Shown: piece by piece, positions 50,011-58,247 of the stretch | Position numbering within the stretch: position 1 is the stretch's first letter | How the letters are laid out: each line of letters begins with the position of its first letter | Assembly: GCA_002491905.1 (NCBI GenBank) | Contig: DKWV01000026.1 | Coordinates: forward strand, 9,229 to 73,228 | Direction: 5' to 3' | Length of the DNA stretch: 64,000 nucleotides | From: Lachnospiraceae bacterium UBA7143 | Lineage (GTDB): Bacteria > Bacillota > Clostridia > Lachnospirales > Lachnospiraceae | Position numbers and translations under genes: made by a program | The notes under the pieces: generated by a model | The model's database searches: none | Told to the model about the DNA's origin: nothing | The model's input: only the letters and a program-made list of their open reading frames with translations

Positions 50011-51476
50011 GCCCGCTCCTCTAAAATTTCCTGTATCAGCACTCTCTCATCCATCGGATATTTTACCCCGTTTATCTCCTGATAGTCCTCGTGTCCCTTG
50101 CCCGCAAGCACAATGATGTCCCCCGGCTCACCGTGGTCAATGGCGTAGGCAATGGCTTCCTTCCTGTCGCAGATCTCCACATATTTTCCGTCGGTTTTCG
50201 CAATGCCGGTCCTGATGTCGTCGATGATCGCCTGAGGCTCCTCCGTCCGCGGATTGTCGGAGGTAATGATGGTCAGATCCGCCATCCGCCCGCTGACCTC
50301 GCCCATCTCGTAGCGCCTCGATTTGGCCCGGTTGCCGCCGCAGCCAAAGAGGCAGACCAGCCGGTGCGGATCGTAGGCTCTGAGCGTCTCTAACAGGCTT
50401 TTAAGGGCCATAGCATTGTGGGCATAGTCAATCATCAGGGTAAAGTCGTCAGATACCCTCACCATCTCCGTCCGGCCCTTCACCTTCGCCGACGCAAGCG
50501 CTCTCTGTATTTCCTTCCCGTCCACACCGAAATGCCTGCATATGGCGATGGCTGTGAGCGCGTTATAAACATTGAACTTTCCGGGAAAGGCGATTTGGAC
50601 CGGCAGCTCTGTCAGTCCTTTGGCTGTAAAACGCATGCCAAGACTTCCGCCCTCGTTTAAGAAAACAATGTCCTGCGCCCGCAGGTCCGCGTCGGTGTCG
50701 ATCCCATAAGTCTCAAGCTGACAGGTGCAATTCCTTGTGACTTCCCTCCAGTGCCTGTCGTCGGCGTTTACGATTCCCACCCTGCACTGTCTGAACAGCA
50801 GGCTCTTACAGTGGAGATAATCGTCGAAATCCCTGTGCTCATTCTCCCCGATATGATCCGGTTCCAGGTTGGTAAAAATCCCGAAGTCAAAGACAAAGCC
50901 CTGGGTTCTGTGCAGCATCAGCCCCTGCGAGGAAACTTCCATCACCACCGTATCACACCCTGCGTCCGCCATCATCCTGAAATACTTCTGGACCAGGTAA
51001 GACTGGGGCGTGGTGTTCTCCGCATGGATATGCGTCTCCCCGATAATGATTTCTATGGTGCCGATCAGCCCCACTTTCCTGCCCGCCTGCTCCAAAATGG
51101 ATTTTACCAGATAGGTGGTAGTCGTCTTGCCCTTTGTGCCCGTAATGCCAATAATTTTCATCTGCCGCGCCGGATGCCCGAAGAAAGCCGCCGAGACAAA
51201 AGCCAGGGCCAGGCGTACATCCTCCACACGGATCACCGTGACGTCGCAGTCTTCCGGAAGCTCCACCTCATGCTCCACCAGAAGGGCAGCTGCCCCGGCA
51301 TTCACAGCCTCCGCAGCGTACCTGTGTCCATCCACCTTCGCCCCCGGAATGCAGACGAACAGGCAATCCTTCTTCACCTGTCTGGAATCATATATAACAT
51401 CTGTTATTTCCCGTTCCGGCACACCTCTGACACACTCATAGGATATTTCCTTCAACAATTCGCTTAAAGCCGCCAT
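50007..51476 (-). CDS. murE: UDP-N-acetylmuramoyl-tripeptide synthetase MurE (meso-DAP type)
   Basis: Adds the third peptide residue to UDP-MurNAc-L-Ala-D-Glu. 489 aa with ATP loop GTKGKTTT (about 116-123), the carbamylated-Lys region and the diaminopimelate-specific motif DNPRTEEP, so the wall should contain meso-DAP. GAGGTGAAAT lies before the ATG. Located apart from the mraZ cluster and coupled to priA. Confidence 0.96.
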   Translation of the reverse strand: MAALSELLKEISYECVRGVPEREITDVIYDSRQVKKDCLFVCIPGAKVDGHRYAAEAVNAGAAALLVEHEVELPEDCDVTVIRVEDVRLALAFVSAAFFGHPARQMKIIGITGTKGKTTTTYLVKSILEQAGRKVGLIGTIEIIIGETHIHAENTTPQSYLVQKYFRMMADAGCDTVVMEVSSQGLMLHRTQGFVFDFGIFTNLEPDHIGENEHRDFDDYLHCKSLLFRQCRVGIVNADDRHWREVTRNCTCQLETYGIDTDADLRAQDIVFLNEGGSLGMRFTAKGLTELPVQIAFPGKFNVYNALTAIAICRHFGVDGKEIQRALASAKVKGRTEMVRVSDDFTLMIDYAHNAMALKSLLETLRAYDPHRLVCLFGCGGNRAKSRRYEMGEVSGRMADLTIITSDNPRTEEPQAIIDDIRTGIAKTDGKYVEICDRKEAIAYAIDHGEPGDIIVLAGKGHEDYQEINGVKYPMDERVLIQEILEERA

Positions 51477-51592
51477 ATTTCACCTCGTTATCATTTTCTT
51501 ATCTCTATTTATATAGTAAGATAGCACGAAAAACCTGTTTTTGCAATTTTTCGCCCTCTTTAAAATTTCTTAATGTTTTTTTATTTTTACTT

Positions 51593-51633
51593 CACATTCT
51601 AAACACATTTTGGACACAATTACACTTTATGAT
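51593..51633 (+). promoter_or_regulatory. Promoter with three 11-bp-spaced direct repeats
   Basis: CACATT, CACATT and CACAAT start at 51593, 51604 and 51615, exactly 11 bp apart, followed by a -10 element TATGAT (51628-51633). There is no good -35; helical repeats of this kind just upstream of -10 are typical of OmpR-family response-regulator activated promoters. Confidence 0.6.
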
Positions 51634-51639
51634 TAGTAT

Positions 51640-51714
51640 CAAGATAGTTGATGAATTCACTATCTCCCCCTCATAAGAAAACTGCGAAAGAGCCCGGATC
51701 GTCCGGGCTTTTTC
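51640..51714 (+). ncRNA. Candidate small RNA with C-rich loop, murE-recJ gap
   Basis: About 75 nt from the promoter above. Hairpin GATAG(T)TGA/TCACTATC (51643-51664), then an unpaired segment TCTCCCCCTCAT complementary to Shine-Dalgarno sequences, then terminator GCCCGGA/TCCGGGC with TTTTT (51692-51713). The order hairpin, C-rich stretch, terminator is the plan of many Gram-positive regulatory RNAs. The terminator is nearly symmetric and may also end recJ transcription on the other strand. No ORF of note lies in it. Confidence 0.55.
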
Positions 51715-51738
51715 GTGTCCGCCGGCTTTTTTCTGCGG

Positions 51739-53529
51739 CTAAACACTGTAGTTCTGCATCACCATCTGGAGTTCCTCACGGCCTCGGTATACATTGATAT
51801 CGGGATAGTAGATCACATTTACAACAATGGCGCTGCCGCCCCCGCTGTAAAGTCTGCCGACCTCCTCCTGTCCGAAATGTGCCGCCAGAAAGGCATGCCA
51901 CTGTTCCAGGTCGCCGAAATACATCATATCATACTCCCGTCCGGCCTCATCGGCCACCCGGTATTTTCCCACGTTTTTATTTTTCCCCAGAATCCGTCCT
52001 CTGCATACCCTCACCGCCCTCTGCGCAAAGACAGGCTTGGGGTTGCCGTTGCCGAAGGGCTCTAAGAGGGAAAGCTGTCTGACAAACGCTGCGGTCACGT
52101 AGGACATGGGCATGGGCACGTCGATATGTATCACTTCCGTCAGGTCTTCCTCTGTCAGTCCGCTGTGGGCGTTCAGAAATGCCCGGAACGGCTCCACGTT
52201 CTCCTCCGGCATGGATACGCCCGCCGCAAGCTTATGCCCGCCGTACTTCGTGTACAGCTCCCTGCACTCGCTCATCTTATCGTACATGTGGTAAGCCTCT
52301 ATGGAGCGTCCGGAGCCCTTCACGCCCTCCTCGCCGCGGGTCAGGACAAAGACCGGCCTGTGATACCGTTCCCTGATCCGCCCGGCAATGATCCCCGCCA
52401 GGCTCTCATGGCAGTCCGGCAGAAAAACCACCAACACCTTATCCGCTTTCAGGGTCGTGCTTTCGATCCGTTCTATGGCCTGCTCCGTCCCCTTAAGCGT
52501 CATCTCCTTCCGGCTGTCGTTTAACGCCTTAAGCTCCCCGGCAATGGTAACCGCCTCCGCCGGATCCTTCGTTCGGAACATGGCCAGCGCCCTCTGGGCC
52601 GTATCAAGCCTGCCCGTCGCGTTCAGACAGGGCCCGAGGACAAAGCCGATATGGTACCCCGTCAGCTTCCTGTCCGTCAGCTCATTTACCATAAGCAGCG
52701 CGCGAAGTCCAGGATTGGCGGACTGCCCGATCTGCCGCAGGCCGTACCTGACCAGAATGCGGTTCTCGTCAGTCAGCTCCATCACGTCCCCCACCGTGGC
52801 AAACCCGGCGAAGGCCAGAAGCTCCTGTAAAAGCGCATCCGCCTCCCCGGCGGGCAATACGCCCTCCCCGGCCATTTTCCCAAGATAGATCTCCATTAGT
52901 TTATATGCCACCACCGCACCGCAGATGCCCTTATAAGGATAAGGACAGGCATTCTGTTTCGGGTCCACCACCGCGTCCGCCGAAGGCAATGTCTCCACGC
53001 GGCTTCCATCCGCCTGCACCTCATAGGGCACCTCATGGTGGTCCGTCACGATCACCGTCATGCCCAGCTTCTTTGCCAGGGCAATCTGGGATAAGGCGGC
53101 AATGCCGTTGTCACAGGTCAGGATCGTGTCCACGCCTTCCCCCGCAGCCTCCTCAATCAGCCGGTCGTTGAGTCCGTAGCCATCCAGAATCCTGTGGGGA
53201 ATCACCACGTCCGCCACCGCCCCGCATTTTTCCAGACAGGCAGTCAAAATATAGGAGGAGCAGACACCGTCGATATCATAATCGCCGATCACCCGGATTT
53301 TCTTTTTCTCCCCCGTCTTGTCGCAGAGAATGTCCGCCGCTTTCCCGGCATCCTTCAAAAGCGCAGGATCATACAGATCCGCTGTCGTGCCGTGGAGAAA
53401 CTTCTCAATGGCGTCCTCCCCTTCCACGTCCCTGTTGCGTATGATCCTCGCTATCACCGGATCAATCCCGAACCTCTCCGCTATCCCGTTAAAATCCGCC
53501 TTTTTCGCGGACACCATCCATTTCGCCAT
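51739..53529 (-). CDS. recJ: Single-stranded-DNA exonuclease RecJ
   Basis: 5'-3' ssDNA exonuclease in recombination and repair. DHH-family motifs DYDIDGVCS, CDNGIAA and VTDHHEVP, the DHHA1 region with GGHKLAAGVSM, and an OB fold at the C-terminus. About 596 aa from the ATG at 53529. That ATG has a poor ribosome site; a TTG at 53559 behind GGAGGG is an alternative start. Confidence 0.95.
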   Translation of the reverse strand: MAKWMVSAKKADFNGIAERFGIDPVIARIIRNRDVEGEDAIEKFLHGTTADLYDPALLKDAGKAADILCDKTGEKKKIRVIGDYDIDGVCSSYILTACLEKCGAVADVVIPHRILDGYGLNDRLIEEAAGEGVDTILTCDNGIAALSQIALAKKLGMTVIVTDHHEVPYEVQADGSRVETLPSADAVVDPKQNACPYPYKGICGAVVAYKLMEIYLGKMAGEGVLPAGEADALLQELLAFAGFATVGDVMELTDENRILVRYGLRQIGQSANPGLRALLMVNELTDRKLTGYHIGFVLGPCLNATGRLDTAQRALAMFRTKDPAEAVTIAGELKALNDSRKEMTLKGTEQAIERIESTTLKADKVLVVFLPDCHESLAGIIAGRIRERYHRPVFVLTRGEEGVKGSGRSIEAYHMYDKMSECRELYTKYGGHKLAAGVSMPEENVEPFRAFLNAHSGLTEEDLTEVIHIDVPMPMSYVTAAFVRQLSLLEPFGNGNPKPVFAQRAVRVCRGRILGKNKNVGKYRVADEAGREYDMMYFGDLEQWHAFLAAHFGQEEVGRLYSGGGSAIVVNVIYYPDINVYRGREELQMVMQNYSV

Positions 53530-53634
53530 ACAAATCGCCGCTGCCGCACCTTTCTTCAATAATAAACTTACCCTCCGAAAAGTCACAACCTATTGTAACA
53601 TTTTCAGAGGGTAATTTATAGTACTTTGTTATTT

Positions 53635-53670
53635 CAGTTCAGCCAGACCGAACGGGCGCGTGCTGAACTG
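53635..53670 (-). terminator. Inverted repeat between secDF and recJ
   Basis: CAGTTCAGC/GCTGAACTG, nine perfect pairs with an 18-base loop. U-rich flank is weak on the minus strand; likely a modest terminator of secDF. Confidence 0.5.
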
Positions 53671-53675
53671 TACTT

Positions 53676-55940
53676 TTACTTTGCCGCTTTCTTCCCCAGC
53701 TTCGTGCGGAACACATACCAGAGCGCGCCCGTCAGGCAGATGGAAGAATACGTACCGCAGACAATACCAGCCATCAGGGGAAGCGCAAACTCTCTGATAG
53801 AGGATACGCCAAATACCTCCAGGGAGGCCACCATGAAGAAAGTGGTCAGGGAAGTAAAGATACTTCTCGTAAGCGTCTGGGTGATACTCCTGTTGACCAT
53901 CTCATCCAGCCCTTCCTTACTCCTCATCTCGCGAAGGTTTTCACGCACACGGTCGAAAATAACGATGGTGGCGTTGATGGAGTAACCCACAATCGTCAGC
54001 ATACACGCGATAAAGGTATTGCCCACAGACACCCTCACAATCGCGTAGAACGCCAGCACCACCAGCACATCGTGTATCAGCGCAATCACAGAGCTTGCAC
54101 CGAAGCGGATGTCCTTAAAGCGGAACCAGATGTAAAGAAGCATCAGCACCGTGGATACCAGAATCGCCTTGATCGCATCGGACTGCATCTCGGAGCTGAC
54201 CGTCGCGCTGATGGTCTCCGCCGTGATGCTGCTCTCGTCCACGCCGAAGTTATCAACCATCACCTCGTTAAAGGCTTCTCTCTCCTGCACATTCAGAGTC
54301 CTTGTCTTGATAATAACATCGTTGGAGCCGGCCACCTTCGTGCTCTGCACGTTGCCGTCCCCGGTGATCTCCTCAATATAGGGAACGATTTTTGCGTCGA
54401 TATCCTCAATGCTCATATCCTCGTTCAATGTCATGGTGGTGGAAGTACCGCCCACAAAATCCAGACTGTAGTTCATCGTCATGCCCATGCTTGACTTATT
54501 GATGCCCATAGCGATGAAGCCCGCCAGGATCGCAGCAATGGAAATGCCGAAGAACACATATCTTTTGGAGAGGAAGTTGATGGTCTTTCTCTCCTTCGCC
54601 ACGCCGTAAGCCTTCTCGCTCTGGATGCCCAGCGCATAGAAGATGTTCACTAAGAACTTGGTCACCACAAGCGCCGTAAACATGGAAAGGATAATACCTA
54701 ACATCAGAGTGATGGAGAAGCCCTTGATCGTGCCGCTTCCCATAAAGTAGAGCACCAGACCCGCAATCAGGGTGGTGATATTGCCGTCCAGAATCGCGGA
54801 CAACGCCTTCTGGAAACCGATCTTAATCGCATTCTGTACGCTCTTGCCCGCCGCGATCTCCTCACGGATACGGGCGAAAATGATCACGTTCGCATCCACC
54901 GCCATACCGACAGTCAGGATAATACCGGCAATACCGGGCAGGGTTAAGGTCACCTCAAAGGCGTACATCAGGATTACCAGAAGCTCCGTGTACAGACAAA
55001 GCGCCAGAGATGCCGCAAAGCCTGCTATATAGTATACCGCAATCATAAAGATAACTACCAGTGCAAAGCCGACTGCCGCCGCAATCAGGCTGGAATGGAT
55101 CGCCGCCGAACCGAGCTGTGCGCCCACCACGTTGGAACGCAGCTCCTCAAGCTCTAACTTCAGTCCGCCGATACGGATGGTGGATGCCAGCTGCTCCGCC
55201 TCCGCCGCCGTGCTCTGCCCCGTGATGACCGCATTGCCATCTGTGATGGCCGCCTGCACATTGGGCACGCTCACAAACTCTCCGTCATAATAGATCGCAA
55301 TGGTCTCACCGTTCTCGTAAGCCTTGGTCGTAGCATCCGCAAATGCCTGCCTGCCCGCCTCGTTAAAGGAAAGGGAAACCACATTTTCCAGATTGCCCAT
55401 AGAATCCTGCTGCGCTCTCGCCTGTGCGCCTTCCACCTCCGTGCCGGTAAGCACGATGGAACCGTCCGCCTCCAGCTCCTCCAGCGTCTTATTCAGCTGA
55501 TACTGAGGTGTCAGATTGCCCTCCGCGTCAACGCCGTAGCCCATCTCGTAGTTATTGTTGCCCTCGCTGTCCGTCTGGGCGATAAAGTAGAGGCTTCCGG
55601 GCTTACCCAGTTCCTCCAGAATCGCGTTGGCATCAGTGACGCCGGGAATCTCGATATTAATCCGGTCCGTTCCCTCCTGATATACCTGTGCCTCCGTGCT
55701 GTAGCCGTCCACACGCTGCTGCAGCTTGTAGATGGTATCGCTCATATCCTCCGCGCTGGGGTCCTCGTCTCCCACCACCTGATAGGTGATGCTGACGCCG
55801 CCCGCCAGATCCAGTCCCAGCTTGATGCTCTCCGCCGCGCCCGACTTGTCCGAACCGACACCGAAAATTGCCGTGTACCCAAGCAATCCCAAAATCAGCA
55901 CATAGACGATCAGACTGACAACCGCTCTGCTCTTTTTCAT
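53676..55940 (-). CDS. secDF: Fused protein-export membrane protein SecD-SecF
   Basis: Twelve-helix RND-type partner of SecYEG that uses the proton gradient to aid export. 754 aa: SecD half with LGLDLAGGV near the start, a periplasmic-type domain, and helices with VGMAVDANVIIFARIREE; SecF half with NYSLDFVGGTS and VGYSINATIVIFDRVREN. Both catalytic Asp/Arg regions are present. Starts just after scfB. AAAGGAGAG lies before the ATG. Confidence 0.96.
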   Translation of the reverse strand: MKKSRAVVSLIVYVLILGLLGYTAIFGVGSDKSGAAESIKLGLDLAGGVSITYQVVGDEDPSAEDMSDTIYKLQQRVDGYSTEAQVYQEGTDRINIEIPGVTDANAILEELGKPGSLYFIAQTDSEGNNNYEMGYGVDAEGNLTPQYQLNKTLEELEADGSIVLTGTEVEGAQARAQQDSMGNLENVVSLSFNEAGRQAFADATTKAYENGETIAIYYDGEFVSVPNVQAAITDGNAVITGQSTAAEAEQLASTIRIGGLKLELEELRSNVVGAQLGSAAIHSSLIAAAVGFALVVIFMIAVYYIAGFAASLALCLYTELLVILMYAFEVTLTLPGIAGIILTVGMAVDANVIIFARIREEIAAGKSVQNAIKIGFQKALSAILDGNITTLIAGLVLYFMGSGTIKGFSITLMLGIILSMFTALVVTKFLVNIFYALGIQSEKAYGVAKERKTINFLSKRYVFFGISIAAILAGFIAMGINKSSMGMTMNYSLDFVGGTSTTMTLNEDMSIEDIDAKIVPYIEEITGDGNVQSTKVAGSNDVIIKTRTLNVQEREAFNEVMVDNFGVDESSITAETISATVSSEMQSDAIKAILVSTVLMLLYIWFRFKDIRFGASSVIALIHDVLVVLAFYAIVRVSVGNTFIACMLTIVGYSINATIVIFDRVRENLREMRSKEGLDEMVNRSITQTLTRSIFTSLTTFFMVASLEVFGVSSIREFALPLMAGIVCGTYSSICLTGALWYVFRTKLGKKAAK

Positions 55941-55942
55941 GA

Positions 55943-57334
55943 CTAACTCTCCTTTTCCTCATCGGCAAGCGCCGCTTTTATCATAATCGCACATTCGACA
56001 CGCTTCCTCTGGAGTTCGCACCCCAGCTTGTAGGACCCGTTCACGTCGCCGCTCTCATGGTAGGCGTTGGCCGCGCAGCCGCCGCTGCAATAAAATTTCG
56101 CGAAGCAATCCCTGCACTCCTTTTTCGAGTAGACATTGCACGCTTTAAACTGATCCCGCAGGTCTTTTCGGACAATCCCCTCATCCACATTCCCCATGAG
56201 AAACTCCTCCTGTCCCACGAACTGATGACAGGGGTAAAGATCTCCCCAGGGAGTCACCGCAAGATACTCCGTACCCGACCCACAGCCTGACAGTCTCTTC
56301 GCCACGCAAGGGCCACCTTCTAAATCTATCATAAAATGAAAGAATTGAAAACCCTTTCCTTCTTTTTTTCTGCGAATATATTCCAGCGCAAGCCTGTCGT
56401 ACTCCGAAAGAAGCTTCGGCACATCCTCCATGCGAAGCGCGTAATCCTCCTTTTTGTCCGCCACCACAGGCTCCACGGAGATCTGCTCAAAGCCCTCGTT
56501 TGCCAGATGGAGCACGTCTTCGGAAAAGTCCGTGTTGTTGTGGGTGTAAGTGCCCCGCACATAGTAGTTCATCTGGTTTCTGCTCTCGGCGGCCTTCTTA
56601 TATTTCGGAAGAATCTCATCGTAACTGCCCTGTCCGCCGCGGTGGGGACGCATCAGGTCGTGGATTTCCTTCCTGCCGTCTATACTTAAAACAAGATTTG
56701 ACATTTCCTTATTGACAAACGTCATCACTTCATCATCCAAAAGCACGCCGTTGGTGGTCAGCGTAAAGCGGAATTTCTTGTGATGGGGCTCCTCCAGGGA
56801 TCTGCCGTATGCCACCAGCTCCTTCACCACCTGCCAGTTCAAAAGCGGTTCCCCGCCGAAGAAATCCACCTCCAGATTCACCCGGTTCCCGGAATTTGCC
56901 ACGAGAAAATCCAGTGCCTTCTTTCCCACCTCCAGGCTCATAAGCGCCCGTCTGCCGTGGTATTCGCCTTCCCCGGCAAAGCAGTATTTACAGGCCAGGT
57001 TGCAGTCGTGGGCGATGTGCAGACACAGTGCCTTCACCACTGTCTCTCTGTTTTTGAAAGCGTCTATATAATCCTCGTAGATGTCCTCCGCAAAAAGCTG
57101 TCCCTGCTCTTTCAGGGAAAGGATCTCCTCCACCGTCTCCTCCGCCTCTGCAGGGTCCATAGACAGCTCCCTAGCCACCGCGCGGGCAATGCTTCCCTGA
57201 TCCGCAATCCCCTGCCCTAAGAGCCGCTCCACGATCGGAACCGTGTCATAGGCAGGCCTATCCATCACGTGGACACTGCCGCTGTTGACGTCCATCACGA
57301 TATGGTAACCGTTGTTTATGTACTGATGTATCAC
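55943..57334 (-). CDS. scfB: SCIFF peptide thioether maturase (radical SAM/SPASM)
   Basis: Forms Cys-to-Thr thioether cross-links in the SCIFF precursor. 463 aa: an N-terminal RRE-like domain, radical-SAM motif CNLACKYC (near 108-115), EPLLNW-type box GGEPLLNWQ and a C-terminal SPASM domain with several Cys (CRDCFAKFYCSGGC). GTG start at 57334 behind GGGAG. Lies downstream of scfA, upstream of secDF, the conserved clostridial order. Confidence 0.95.
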   Translation of the reverse strand: MIHQYINNGYHIVMDVNSGSVHVMDRPAYDTVPIVERLLGQGIADQGSIARAVARELSMDPAEAEETVEEILSLKEQGQLFAEDIYEDYIDAFKNRETVVKALCLHIAHDCNLACKYCFAGEGEYHGRRALMSLEVGKKALDFLVANSGNRVNLEVDFFGGEPLLNWQVVKELVAYGRSLEEPHHKKFRFTLTTNGVLLDDEVMTFVNKEMSNLVLSIDGRKEIHDLMRPHRGGQGSYDEILPKYKKAAESRNQMNYYVRGTYTHNNTDFSEDVLHLANEGFEQISVEPVVADKKEDYALRMEDVPKLLSEYDRLALEYIRRKKEGKGFQFFHFMIDLEGGPCVAKRLSGCGSGTEYLAVTPWGDLYPCHQFVGQEEFLMGNVDEGIVRKDLRDQFKACNVYSKKECRDCFAKFYCSGGCAANAYHESGDVNGSYKLGCELQRKRVECAIMIKAALADEEKES

Positions 57335-57363
57335 AATTTTTCTCCCGTCTTTTTAATCAAACA

Positions 57364-57428
57364 GGGAAGCTCTTCTTCCCCTGCGCATACATAGACAGAC
57401 CCGTCATGCGCCGCATGCCGGGCCTGTC
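57364..57428 (-). terminator. Two hairpins between scfA and scfB
   Basis: GACAGACCCG/CGGGCCTGTC (57394-57428) with an inner ATGCG/CGCAT, and GGGAAG/CTTCCC (57365-57380). On the minus strand no strong U-run follows, so partial attenuation giving more scfA than scfB RNA, or processing, is more likely than full stop. Confidence 0.5.
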
Positions 57429-57483
57429 TTTTCTCTGATCTTTTCCTTAACTAAACTAAAGGAAGCGCCGCCGCAGAAAATGC

Positions 57484-57627
57484 TTATCTTGCCTTCTCGC
57501 AGCTCTGGTTGCCTACCGTGCAGGATGTCTTGCATGCGGACTGGCAGGATGTCTGGCACTCGCCGCAGCCGCCCTTCTTCATGGATTCCTTTAAGTCTCT
57601 GGTAGATAACGTCTTGATATGTTTCAT
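57484..57627 (-). CDS. scfA: SCIFF ranthipeptide precursor
   Basis: 47 aa, the six-Cys-in-forty-five peptide. Leader MKHIKTLSTRDLKESMKKGG, then Cys at 21, 24, 28, 32, 36 and 43 with Thr/Ser acceptors between. Secreted or cytoplasmic role in Clostridia is not settled; a part in quorum-type control has been proposed. GGAGG lies before the ATG; its own promoter precedes it. Confidence 0.95.
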   Translation of the reverse strand: MKHIKTLSTRDLKESMKKGGCGECQTSCQSACKTSCTVGNQSCEKAR

Positions 57628-57670
57628 CGGTGTGTCCTCCTTATGTATAGACGTACTCATAACTTTAGAC

Positions 57671-57699
57671 AGTATAGCATAAAACTTTTTCCCCGTCAA
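57671..57699 (-). promoter_or_regulatory. Promoter of scfA
   Basis: Minus strand: -35 TTGACG (57694-57699), 17-bp spacer, extended -10 TGCTATACT (TATACT at 57671-57676). Close to consensus, so the peptide gene should be strongly expressed. Confidence 0.8.
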
Positions 57700-57751
57700 A
57701 TTCATGCGGATATGATTTGCCGGTCTGATTCGGTCTGGCTGAACTGCCGGG

Positions 57752-58105
57752 TCAGCTCACCATCCCTCCGAGCATGCCGCTGCCGGCACAGAGGAAGAAG
57801 ACAGTCATCATATTCCCCGCGATATCCTCCGCTCCTTTGTTCACCACCAGGGACACGGCCACCAGAATGCCGAAGTACAGGACGCCCATGACAAGCCCCC
57901 AGAGGAACTTCTTCCGCTTCTCCCTTTTCCCCGCAAGCAGTCCCGCCAGAAAGGTGACGATGATATAGACCGCAATGATACAGACAGAAACCACCTTTTC
58001 AGACAGGCCGAAACGGTACAGCATAAATGCTAGCAGCAGCAGAAGCCCCGCCGTCAGGATATACGCTGCCAGCATACACTTGATAATGAAGACGGCTTTT
58101 TCCAT
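57752..58105 (-). CDS. TIGR04086-family membrane protein
   Basis: 117 aa with four membrane helices (LLLLLAFMLYRF, VCIIAVYIIVTFLAGLLAG, FLWGLVMGVLYFGILVAV, MMTVFFLCAGSGMLGG). Matches the small YrzE-like family found next to SCIFF genes. Function unknown. The ATG at 58105 is chosen because AAAAGGAA lies before it; a GTG lies seven codons upstream. Confidence 0.8.
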   Translation of the reverse strand: MEKAVFIIKCMLAAYILTAGLLLLLAFMLYRFGLSEKVVSVCIIAVYIIVTFLAGLLAGKREKRKKFLWGLVMGVLYFGILVAVSLVVNKGAEDIAGNMMTVFFLCAGSGMLGGMVS

Positions 58106-58189
58106 ATATAATTCCTTTTTTCCCACGCTAACCCCCTTGTCCTTTCATTTCTCTCTCCACTAAATATGTATTCCCCCTTCCATAAAAAC

Positions 58190-58218
58190 TTGACACAATC
58201 TTATTCTTCCAGTAATAT
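58190..58218 (+). promoter_or_regulatory. Promoter of the CNNM/CorC-family gene
   Basis: -35 TTGACA (58190-58195), 17-bp spacer, -10 TAATAT (58213-58218). Confidence 0.8.
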
Positions 58219-58247
58219 TTTTGATTAAAGAGGAAGGAGTGAAATCA

